From assembly GCA_937891805.1 (NCBI GenBank), contig CALATK010000036.1:1-22625 (forward strand): a stretch of DNA of 22,625 bases, written 5' to 3'. Positions 1 through 6,973 of the stretch are shown piece after piece. Within the stretch, counting starts at the first letter, position 1, and each line of letters begins with the position of its first letter. The notes beneath the pieces were generated by a model. That model saw only the letters and a program-made list of their open reading frames with translations, was not told the origin of the DNA and searched no databases. A program made the translations under genes and the position numbers. This DNA is from an uncultured Fibrobacter sp. GTDB taxonomy: Bacteria > Fibrobacterota > Fibrobacteria > Fibrobacterales > Fibrobacteraceae.

Positions 1-285
1 CTTGACCTAGTTTCCCTGATGTTCATGCGGAGCTTCTCAACCAAGCCGCTCCATTTCTTTGGTTTGATTGGACTCTTGTTTATGCTGGTGGGCTTGGGCA
101 TTTGTGGCTACTTTGGCTATGAATGGCTCCAGACGGGAGCGCTCCATGTGCGTCCGCTTCTACTTGCTGGCGGTTTTGCCCTGGTCATGAGCGTTCAGTT
201 TTTCTCCTTGGGACTCCTTGGAGAGATGGTAAACGGCCACCGCAAGCAGACATTCCCCATAGCCGATACTCTTGGCGAAGATTGA
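1..285 (+). CDS. GT2 glycosyltransferase, C-terminal membrane part (5' truncated by window)
   Basis: The frame is open from base 1, so this is the 3' end of a longer gene; the ATG codons at 19 and 25 are internal. The visible 94 residues hold two strongly hydrophobic segments (starting FFGLIGLLFMLVGLGICGY and LLLAGGFALVMSVQFFSLGL). They are preceded by a 'FSTKPLHFFG' signature and followed by 'GLLGEMVNG'. This layout is characteristic of the C-terminus of bacterial family 2 glycosyltransferases of the DPM1/GtrB type, where two helices follow the cytosolic catalytic domain and anchor an enzyme that loads a sugar onto a polyprenyl phosphate. The catalytic domain is outside the window, so substrate and exact subfamily cannot be judged. 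The gene ends 34 bp before the DPM1-like gene, suggesting co-transcription. Confidence 0.75.
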   Translation, partial: LDLVSLMFMRSFSTKPLHFFGLIGLLFMLVGLGICGYFGYEWLQTGALHVRPLLLAGGFALVMSVQFFSLGLLGEMVNGHRKQTFPIADTLGED

Positions 286-319
286 TTTTGTAGATTGATA
301 GAGAACGTAGAGGAAATAT

Positions 320-1033
320 ATGTCTTATCCGAAAAGCCTGGTCATTATACCCACCTATAACGAAAAGGAAAACATCCTTCTCATTATGCCGGCAATCCTG
401 GAACAGGACCCCTGCCTGGAAATTTTGGTGGTGGACGACGGGAGCCCTGACGGTACGGGTGACCTGGTGCAGGCGGAATCGGAAAAGAATCCGCGGATCC
501 ATTTGATTCGCCGCAAGGGTAAGATGGGCCTCGGTTCTGCATACGTGATAGGCTTTAAGTGGGCTCTGGAGCGGGACTATGAGCGCGTCTTTGAGATGGA
601 TGCGGACTTTAGTCATTCCCCTGCGGACTTGACCCGTTTTTTGGAAACGGCAGAAAATGCCGACCTGGTGCTGGGTAGCCGCTATCAGGATCGCCGTATC
701 AGCGTAGTGAACTGGGATTTGCGCCGCTTGATTTTGAGCTATGGCGCCAATGTTTATACCAGACTTGTGACCAGGCTTCCGGTAAGTGACGCTACCGGCG
801 GATTCAAGTGTTTCCGTCGCGAGGCCCTGCAGGCACTGAACCTTGACAAGATGAAGAGTGATGGCTATTGCTTCCAGATAGAGACTACCTTCAAGATCTG
901 GAAGAAGGGCCTCCGGGTTAAGGAAATCCCCATCGTGTTTACGGACCGCACCCGCGGAACATCCAAGATGAGTGGCGGTATCATTTCCGAGGCGTTTTTC
1001 CTCGTTTTAAAACTAAGGCTCGGACTCGCCTAA
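320..1033 (+). CDS. Polyprenol-phosphate mannosyltransferase-like GT2 (DPM1 type)
   Basis: 237 residues forming a complete soluble GT-A domain. The N-terminus has the 'VIIPTYNEKENI' strand and the nucleotide-binding 'VVDDGSPDGT' (residues 37-46). The metal-binding 'DADFSH' lies at about 94-99, followed by 'DLVLGSRY' and 'SDATGGFKCFRREAL'. All are hallmarks of dolichol/polyprenol monophosphomannose synthases, which transfer a sugar from a nucleotide sugar to a lipid phosphate on the inner membrane face. It stops after the catalytic domain with no C-terminal helices, like the short DPM1 class. The ATG at 320 is preceded by AGAGGA (309-314) at good spacing. Its position between two other GT2 genes suggests a glycan or glycoprotein assembly locus. 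The sugar specificity (mannose or another hexose) cannot be read from sequence. Confidence 0.85.
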   Translation: MSYPKSLVIIPTYNEKENILLIMPAILEQDPCLEILVVDDGSPDGTGDLVQAESEKNPRIHLIRRKGKMGLGSAYVIGFKWALERDYERVFEMDADFSHSPADLTRFLETAENADLVLGSRYQDRRISVVNWDLRRLILSYGANVYTRLVTRLPVSDATGGFKCFRREALQALNLDKMKSDGYCFQIETTFKIWKKGLRVKEIPIVFTDRTRGTSKMSGGIISEAFFLVLKLRLGLA

Positions 1034-1097
1034 TGAGTCTTGAGTACCGCGTTATGAGCTGTGTGCTTTTTTGAATGTAGCTTCTTGAAATTCGCAG

Positions 1098-1130
1098 TAC
1101 TCACAACTGAAAACTGATAACTGATAACTA
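1098..1130 (+). repeat. Dispersed repeat type 1, copy a, ending just before a start codon
   Basis: The stretch begins TACTCACAACTGA and continues as a degenerate tandem of an 8-nt unit (AACTGATA, three times with variation). Its first 11 bases recur exactly, inverted, at 14440-14450. This copy ends four bases before the ATG at 1135, and that gene has no recognisable Shine-Dalgarno sequence. No coding frame is supported across it. Confidence 0.55.
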
Positions 1131-1134
1131 TCTC

Positions 1135-2781
1135 ATGCCCTCCTGTTCCATTATCATCGTTGCCTATAATTCCTGCGACTTTTTGCCGGCATGTTTGAAG
1201 TCGGTGCGTGATGCGTGTGAAGGAGTGGAATCGCAGATTATTGTTTTGGACAATGGGTCCTCGGAGCCCATTCTTCCCGAAATCAAAAAATTTTTTCCGG
1301 AAGTCCTTTGGATTGATTCCAAGGAAAACTTGGGCTTTGGAAAGGGCTGTAATCTTGCTGAAAAACAGGCGACCAAACCGTACCTGTTTTTTATCAATCC
1401 TGACACGATTATCTCGAAGAACGCCTTTCACGAAATGCTTCAGTTTATGGAAGAGCATCCTGATGCAGGTACTGTCGGCTGCCGCATTCTGAACGAGGAT
1501 GGCTCGCTCCAGTGGGCTTGCCGCCGTTCGTTCCCGACGATTGTCTCCGCTGTTTCCAAGACGATTGGCCTAGCCGCCCTCTTCCCGAAGAACAAAACTC
1601 TTGCAAGCTACAACATGACGTACGCTGACCCGGACGAAATGACCGAGGTCGATGCCATCAGTGGTTCGTTCTTCTGCATGCGCCGCGACCTGTACGAAAA
1701 GCTGGGTGGTTTCGACGAAGACTTTTTCATGTACGGTGAGGATTTGGACCTGTGCTTCAGGGCGAAGGTTGCCGGCTGCAAGAACTACTACACGCCTTCG
1801 ACGAATATTCTGCATTTCAAGGGCCAGAGTTGCCGTACCCGCCGCTGGGATTCCTACCTGGACTTCTACAAGGCGATGCTTATCTTTGTTAAAAAGCACA
1901 AGGACCTTTACTTTGTCCCGAATTTTCTCGTGTCGTTCGGTATCATGTTCGCTGCATTCGTGGGCATGTTTTCCCGTCTGATTCCCAAGTTCTGGAAGAT
2001 GTTCCTCGATTTGGGCGTAATTGCTGTATGGACTCTTGTATTTTTGCCCGGTTTGGGAAACGACGGATGCATTTTTACATCCATTAAGGAATCCATAGGG
2101 GTAATAACTACGTTTGAAGACTGGTGGCTTGTCGGCTTGGTCGCCATTGTTAATATGGTCTTTCTTATTTTCCGTGGGGAATACACAGAATCCAGCCTCA
2201 AGGGCGAAAAGTTCTTACGGTACCTTGTGCCACTGAATCTTCTTGCTGTTGGGGGGTATGAGGTATTCCGTTACTTTACCCAATTTTCTTATAACCCAGG
2301 AGACAGGTCTACAATCTATCCCAGTATTGGGTGGTGCGTTTATGTCGTCTGTTCCAGCCTCTTTATCCCGCTTGCACTCCTTGCTTGGCGCCGCATCGCA
2401 TTTTGGACAAATTATTTCTACCGTATTTTTGCGAAAAAGCGCCACCGCTCCATTCTGCTCGGCGGTCGCGAGGATTCCCTGAACAACTGGTTCGACAGCT
2501 ACAACGTGATTCCCGGCATCGAGATTCTCGGTTGCGTGAGCGGGGAGCCCGAAAAGCTATCCGAAGAGAACCGCAAGCACCTGCTCGGGCCCCTTTCGGA
2601 CATGGAAAGCATCTGCAACCGCACGGGTTGTCGCGAACTCTTGGTAGTGTCCAATTTCTCGGGTTACCGCGAGGATTTTGACATCAATTGGCTCGACAAG
2701 CTCGGCTTGAGGGTCTATTTGCTTATCGGAAACGGCAAAAACGGCAATTTTGCCTTAATAAACCTTAAATATTTGCAATAA
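1135..2781 (+). CDS. GT2 glycosyltransferase fused to membrane helices and a Rossmann-like C-terminal domain
   Basis: 548 residues. Residues 1-250 are a family 2 glycosyltransferase of the rhamnosyltransferase (WbbL-like) type: 'SIIIVAYNS', 'VLDNGSS' (38-43), the DxD-equivalent 'NPDT' (88-91), 'SGSFFCMRRD' and the catalytic 'YGEDLDLCFR' (200-209). Four or five hydrophobic segments follow (about 263-280, 290-306, 331-347, 363-378, 399-418). The last ~110 residues (about 437-535) begin 'RSILLGGRE' and alternate beta and alpha, like the CoA_binding_3/Rossmann region that precedes polyprenyl-phosphate glycosyltransferases. The bacterial sugar-transferase catalytic domain normally following that region is absent. 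The ATG lies immediately before the first beta strand, so the start is well fixed although no Shine-Dalgarno is visible. It is likely involved in surface polysaccharide assembly; acceptor and donor are unknown. Confidence 0.8.
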   Translation: MPSCSIIIVAYNSCDFLPACLKSVRDACEGVESQIIVLDNGSSEPILPEIKKFFPEVLWIDSKENLGFGKGCNLAEKQATKPYLFFINPDTIISKNAFHEMLQFMEEHPDAGTVGCRILNEDGSLQWACRRSFPTIVSAVSKTIGLAALFPKNKTLASYNMTYADPDEMTEVDAISGSFFCMRRDLYEKLGGFDEDFFMYGEDLDLCFRAKVAGCKNYYTPSTNILHFKGQSCRTRRWDSYLDFYKAMLIFVKKHKDLYFVPNFLVSFGIMFAAFVGMFSRLIPKFWKMFLDLGVIAVWTLVFLPGLGNDGCIFTSIKESIGVITTFEDWWLVGLVAIVNMVFLIFRGEYTESSLKGEKFLRYLVPLNLLAVGGYEVFRYFTQFSYNPGDRSTIYPSIGWCVYVVCSSLFIPLALLAWRRIAFWTNYFYRIFAKKRHRSILLGGREDSLNNWFDSYNVIPGIEILGCVSGEPEKLSEENRKHLLGPLSDMESICNRTGCRELLVVSNFSGYREDFDINWLDKLGLRVYLLIGNGKNGNFALINLKYLQ

Positions 2782-2858
2782 TTACAGTTTCTTTTTTTCG
2801 TTTTTGCCAAAATAGAGTTATTTTTACTCTTGTGTAAGTTGTTGATTTTTAAGGTGTT

Positions 2859-3119
2859 ATGTTCGATCAGTCCCTTTTAGATATTCTATGTTGCCCCGAA
2901 ACTAGGGGTAAACTCAAAATGGCGGATGAAAGTACCCTTTCTACGCTGAATAGTGCCATTGCTGCCGGTACGATAAGGAACATTGGTGGTGAGAAAGTGG
3001 CCGAAATTTTGGATGAGGCCCTGGTCACAATGGACGGGAAACGGGTATACCCCGTCCGTGAAGGAATCCCTGTTCTGTTGGCTGACGAAGCGATTTTGCT
3101 CTCATTGGAGGAAAAATGA
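2859..3119 (+). CDS. Trm112-like (UPF0434 family) small protein
   Basis: 86 residues. The N-terminal 'LLDILCCPE' and C-terminal 'YPVREGIPVLLADEAILL' match the two conserved ends of Trm112-like proteins, small zinc-binding partners of methyltransferases in eukaryotes and of unknown role in most bacteria. Unlike the canonical form with a CPxC knuckle, this one has CCPETRG and no second cysteine pair, so zinc binding is doubtful. There is also extra sequence (about residues 28-52) between the two conserved ends. AAGG lies just upstream of the ATG. Its stop overlaps the next start (ATGA at 3116-3119), which indicates translational coupling to the TPR gene. Family assignment is fairly secure; function is not. 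Confidence 0.75.
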   Translation: MFDQSLLDILCCPETRGKLKMADESTLSTLNSAIAAGTIRNIGGEKVAEILDEALVTMDGKRVYPVREGIPVLLADEAILLSLEEK

Positions 3120-5710
3120 CGGTAACGCTGGAATCTTTGAGAAAGTCCATCGGTAAGAAGAAGGTGAACACCCAGGCCTTTGCCTGGCTTGCCGATTTTG
3201 AGAGGCAGTCTGGTGATCTAGAAACCTCCTTGGAGCGCATCGATGGTGGACTTACCCTATATCCGGGGGATTTGGCTGCACGTCTTGTCCGCACTAAAAT
3301 TCTTTTTGAAAAAGAGGATTACGAAGGTTGTATTGAAGAATGTGCCAAGGTCCTCAAGATGGACCCCTTCTGCTTGTCTGCTCAGAAACGTATGGGCGAT
3401 GCCTACGATAAACTGGAGAAGGTCAGCGAGCGTAACCAGTGTTACCGCAAGGTTCACGACATGGACCCCTTGGATCAGTTCTGGAAAGACGAGTACGATG
3501 TCGTAGCTGCTGCGACCGCCGCAGCAGCAGGCGCAGAATTGGGCGAGATGGACCTGTCTATGCCCGGACTGGAAACGGTGGATGCCGGTTCGTCTACGGA
3601 ATTCTCTATGGGAGACGATGCTCCATTCTTGGAAAAATCCCCGGAAGATGCTGGAGTGCCTGAAGAAAAGGGTCCCAAGTTTGGTAGTGGATTCGAATTC
3701 GTGAACCAGGAGCCGGCGGAGGAGACATCGGGTTCTGTAGATGCGTCTGCTCCGGAAACAACGGCTTTTGAATCCCTGGCAGCAGAAGCCGGCAATGCAG
3801 ATGATCCCTTTGCCGCTCTGTCCGCCTTGATTCCCGACTCCGATGCCGGTGACGAGGCCGCCATGGATAGCCTGCAGGCGTCCCTGGATTCCGCTATGGA
3901 ATCCATCAACGCCGATGAACCGTCGGCTCCGGAGGTGTTCCCTGCCGACGACGACATTTCTGGTGGCGACGTGAATTCTGCCATGTCCAACTTTTTTGGA
4001 GTGGATGACGACCTGGAACCCGAAGAACCGGCTGCTCCTGTGTCTCCGTTCTCCAATCTGAACCTTTCGGCGGGTATCGACGACGAACCTGCGGCAGCGG
4101 AAAACGCAAATAAGGTGTTCCGCACTCCGGCTCCCGAAGATAAACCTCAGAGCGTGGATGATGCTTTCGGCTCCATCTTTGGCGAAGACGAACTGCCCGA
4201 AGAACCTACTGCGACCGCAGCCCCTGCTGCAGATAAGCCCCAGAGCATTGATGATGCTTTTGGCGATATCTTTGGTGAAGATGAATTACCCGAAGAACCG
4301 GCGGCGTTCCAGAAGTCAGCTGAAGTGGAGCCCCCTGCCGAAGTTGAACCGGCCGTGGCAGAGTCGGCCCCTGCAGCTCCTGCAGCAGATAAACCCCAGA
4401 GCATTGACGATGCCTTCGGCGATATCTTTGGCGAAGACGAACTGCCCGAAGAACCCGCCGCGTTCCAGAAGTCTGCAGATGAATCGATGAACCTGACGGG
4501 AGATGCTCCTGCAGCGGCTGAAACGGTTGAACCCGCTGCAGACGAACTGTCGCTTGCAGGCGATGACTCTTTGAATCTTGACGATACTCCTGTAGACGCA
4601 AGTGACTGGTCTCCGTTCCAGAAATCCGCAGAAGCCACGATTGAAGAAACGCCTGTTGAAGAGGCGCCTGCATCTGGAGATTCCCTGTTCGAAAAGTCTG
4701 CGGAGACAGAACCGGCCAAGGAAGAATCCTCTGACAGTGTCGGCGGAGCCTTTGATTCTCTCTTCGGTGCCGACGAAGACTTGCCCGAAGAGTCGTCTGG
4801 CCTTTTCCAGAAGTCTGCTGAAACTTCGGCCCCTTCGATTGATTCGACCGAGCCTGCAGCCGAAACCTTGCCCGAAGAGCCTGCTGCAGAATTGGAAATG
4901 CCTGCCGAAGAAACCAAGGAAGTGGAAAGCAGCGTAGACAATGCGTTCAGTTCCATTTTCGGAAGCGACGACGACCTGCCGCAAGAAGGCCTTGCCGTGG
5001 GCGGTGAGACAGCGACTACGGAAGAGCAGCCTGCTGCAGAACCGGTCGCAGAAGTACCTGCCGAAGAGCCTGCCGTTGAACCTTCCGCCAGCGCAGAATC
5101 TTTCTCCGAAAACGCAAACGAATTTGAGAAAGAAATGGGCGGTGCCTTCGATAGCCTGTTCGGTAGCGAAGAAGAAAGTACCGGTGCGGCTGTCGAAGAA
5201 AAGAACATCTCGACAGAATCCCTGGAAGAAGGCCTGGACAAGTCCTTTGATAATTTGTTCGGAGAAAGCGACGATGTGGCGGCTGATGTCCCTGCCGAAG
5301 AAAAGCCTGTCGAACCTCAGGCCGAAGCTGCCTCTTCGAAGACGGATTTCGACAATTTGGAATCTGAAGTTTCGGGCGCCTTCAAGGGTCTTTTTGAAAG
5401 CGATGACGATGACCTTCCGGTCGAAAAGCCTTCGAACAAGGGCGTTGACTTTTTGATGTCTGGCGATTCCGATGACGAAGTCTCTGCAGGCCTTGTGAAG
5501 GATCCTTCGGCCTCTCTGGACAGTGTCAATGCTGATCTGGAAGCAAGCCAGAATACCCGTACCATGGCTGAAATCTACTTGGAACAGGGAATCTGCGACA
5601 AGGCTCTGGAAATCTACCAGGACCTGGCCAAGAAGGAACCCGAGAACAAGGAAATTCAGAATCGCCTGGAACAGGTTCGCAAGATTTACAATGAAAAGTT
5701 TGGAGGCTAG
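3116..5710 (+). CDS. Large acidic TPR scaffold protein with repeated linear motifs
   Basis: 864 residues with no signal peptide or membrane segment, so probably cytoplasmic. Residues ~10-125 form about three tetratricopeptide-like helix pairs. Residues ~140-800 are a low-complexity Asp/Glu/Ala/Pro/Ser linker, predicted disordered. Residues ~810-864 form another TPR unit (AEIYLEQGICDKALEIYQ). The linker carries about eight copies of an AFxx(I/L)FGxDDDLPEEP-type motif starting near residues 347, 378, 430, 542, 607, 674, 707 and 752, with a divergent one near 290. Interspersed are five copies of F(Q/E)KSA. GGAGG (3107-3111) precedes the ATG. The gene overlaps the Trm112-like gene by 4 bp and ends 3 bp before pilT, whose Shine-Dalgarno lies inside this gene's last codons. 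A role as a multivalent hub for the pilus motor is an inference from position; FimV and SgmX are functional analogies only. Confidence 0.85.
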   Translation: MTVTLESLRKSIGKKKVNTQAFAWLADFERQSGDLETSLERIDGGLTLYPGDLAARLVRTKILFEKEDYEGCIEECAKVLKMDPFCLSAQKRMGDAYDKLEKVSERNQCYRKVHDMDPLDQFWKDEYDVVAAATAAAAGAELGEMDLSMPGLETVDAGSSTEFSMGDDAPFLEKSPEDAGVPEEKGPKFGSGFEFVNQEPAEETSGSVDASAPETTAFESLAAEAGNADDPFAALSALIPDSDAGDEAAMDSLQASLDSAMESINADEPSAPEVFPADDDISGGDVNSAMSNFFGVDDDLEPEEPAAPVSPFSNLNLSAGIDDEPAAAENANKVFRTPAPEDKPQSVDDAFGSIFGEDELPEEPTATAAPAADKPQSIDDAFGDIFGEDELPEEPAAFQKSAEVEPPAEVEPAVAESAPAAPAADKPQSIDDAFGDIFGEDELPEEPAAFQKSADESMNLTGDAPAAAETVEPAADELSLAGDDSLNLDDTPVDASDWSPFQKSAEATIEETPVEEAPASGDSLFEKSAETEPAKEESSDSVGGAFDSLFGADEDLPEESSGLFQKSAETSAPSIDSTEPAAETLPEEPAAELEMPAEETKEVESSVDNAFSSIFGSDDDLPQEGLAVGGETATTEEQPAAEPVAEVPAEEPAVEPSASAESFSENANEFEKEMGGAFDSLFGSEEESTGAAVEEKNISTESLEEGLDKSFDNLFGESDDVAADVPAEEKPVEPQAEAASSKTDFDNLESEVSGAFKGLFESDDDDLPVEKPSNKGVDFLMSGDSDDEVSAGLVKDPSASLDSVNADLEASQNTRTMAEIYLEQGICDKALEIYQDLAKKEPENKEIQNRLEQVRKIYNEKFGG

Positions 5711-5713
5711 TAG

Positions 5714-6814
5714 ATGGCTGATTTAAGGATTGAGCAGTTACTTCGCGAAATGGTAAAGAGCAAGGCTTCTGACTTGCACATTCGCGTCGGAACTCCTCCT
5801 ATTTTCCGCATCAACGGCTCCCTGGTAAAAATTTTTGATACCCGCATCGACCCCGCCATGATGGATTCCTTCTTGGACGATATCATGAACCGGGACCAGA
5901 AACAGCGCTTTGAAACCAACAAGGAATGCGACTTTGCCGTGGGCGCCCGCGACATGGGCCGTTTCCGTGTGAACGTGTTCCGTCAGCGCGGCACCATTGC
6001 CGTGGTGATTCGTCACATCAAGGCGAAGATTCCTCCTTTCGAAGAGCTGGGACTCCCCGAGGTAGTGAAGGACTTGGCTTTGACCCGCCGTGGCCTTATT
6101 CTTGTGACAGGAACGACGGGTTCCGGTAAATCTACGACTCTCGCCTCTATGCTGGATTACATCAACCAGAACGAGTCGGTGAACATCATTACGGTAGAAG
6201 ACCCTATCGAATACCTGTACAACGACAACAAGGCCATTATTTCTCAGCGTGAACTTGGCGTGGATACTCTATCTTACGCAAATGCCTTGCGCGCCGCTCT
6301 CCGTCAGGACCCGGATGTGCTTCTGGTGGGTGAAATTCGTGACTTGGAGACTATGGCCATTGCGCTTACGGCAGCGGATACGGGTCACATGGTGTTCGCC
6401 ACCATCCATACCACCAACGCCACTGAAACAATCCAGCGTGTGCTTTCTATGTACCCGCCTCACCAGCACGACGAAATCCGCTTGCTGCTGGCAGAAGTCT
6501 TGGCCGGCATAATTTCGCTCCGCCTGTTGCCCACCAAGGACGGCAAGGGCCGCGTGCCTGCCGCCGAAATCCTGGTGAATACGGCGGCCATCAAGGAATA
6601 CATCAAGGACAAGGACAAGCTTGCCATGGTGGAATCGGCCATTGCCGAAGGCCACATGCAGTACCACAGCCAGACTTTCGACCAGTCCCTGCTGGAACTC
6701 TACAACGAAGAAAAGATTTCTCTGGACGTGGCCCTGAATGCGGCTACCAACAGGGACGACTTCGAACTGAAGATTCGCGGTATTACCGGCACGTCCGAGC
6801 GCGGCTGGATGTAA
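5714..6814 (+). CDS. pilT: Type IV pilus retraction ATPase PilT
   Basis: 366 residues, the usual PilT length. The N-terminal PAS-like domain (1-100) begins 'LLREMVKSKASDLHIRVG'. The RecA-like core has Walker A 'GTTGSGKST' (133-141), the Asp box 'EDPIEY' (162-167), Walker B 'DVLLVGEIRD' (201-210) and the His box 'HMVFATIHT' (225-233). The 'LLPTKDGKGRVPAAEIL' segment is typical of PilT. The protein is a cytosolic hexameric ATPase that depolymerises pili and powers twitching. All catalytic residues appear intact. Its start is fixed by GGAGG (5702-5706), seven bases upstream and within the end of the TPR gene. A terminator follows closely, so it is the last gene of its operon. A PilU paralogue is the main alternative. 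Confidence 0.95.
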   Translation: MADLRIEQLLREMVKSKASDLHIRVGTPPIFRINGSLVKIFDTRIDPAMMDSFLDDIMNRDQKQRFETNKECDFAVGARDMGRFRVNVFRQRGTIAVVIRHIKAKIPPFEELGLPEVVKDLALTRRGLILVTGTTGSGKSTTLASMLDYINQNESVNIITVEDPIEYLYNDNKAIISQRELGVDTLSYANALRAALRQDPDVLLVGEIRDLETMAIALTAADTGHMVFATIHTTNATETIQRVLSMYPPHQHDEIRLLLAEVLAGIISLRLLPTKDGKGRVPAAEILVNTAAIKEYIKDKDKLAMVESAIAEGHMQYHSQTFDQSLLELYNEEKISLDVALNAATNRDDFELKIRGITGTSERGWM

Positions 6815-6840
6815 TTTTATTCGGATCGTCATTTTTTTAC

Positions 6841-6872
6841 TTCCCCGGGCTAGTCTCGGGGAATTCTTTTTT
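6841..6872 (+). terminator. Rho-independent terminator after pilT
   Basis: A perfect 7-bp stem, TTCCCCG (6841-6847) with CGGGGAA (6857-6863), closes a 9-nt loop and is followed by TTCTTTTTT. It lies 26 bp after the pilT stop and separates the pilT operon from the secretin operon. Confidence 0.8.
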
Positions 6873-6884
6873 GTATTTTACCCC

Positions 6885-6933
6885 GCGGAATGCCTAAAGG
6901 GTCTCTTTAGCAGCGTTCTTCGGCGGATTCCGC
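6885..6933 (+). other. Nested inverted repeats in the leader of the secretin operon
   Basis: GCGGAAT (6885-6891) pairs with ATTCCGC (6927-6933). Inside it CTAAAG (6894-6899) pairs with CTTTAG (6905-6910). In RNA this would give a small branched structure about 40 bases before the GTG start of the secretin gene. It has no terminator-like U tract. I do not recognise a known riboswitch class, and the pairing could be fortuitous. Confidence 0.3.
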
Positions 6934-6973
6934 AGGAATCTCTTTTGAATATGTCTTTCATGGAGGTCTTGCG

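Noticed and set aside
2734..2754. GGCAAAA/TTTTGCC hairpin at the end of the GT2 fusion gene
   Set aside because: It is inside the coding region with no following T tract, so it is not supported as a terminator.
4147..5241. A 364-codon Ser-rich open frame antisense to the TPR scaffold
   Set aside because: It mirrors the repeated GAA/GAC/GCN codons of the real gene and has no ribosome site or domain.
3116..5710. The repeated DNA in the TPR gene as a mobile or satellite repeat
   Set aside because: The units vary at the DNA level but keep frame and protein motif, so it is protein-level repetition.
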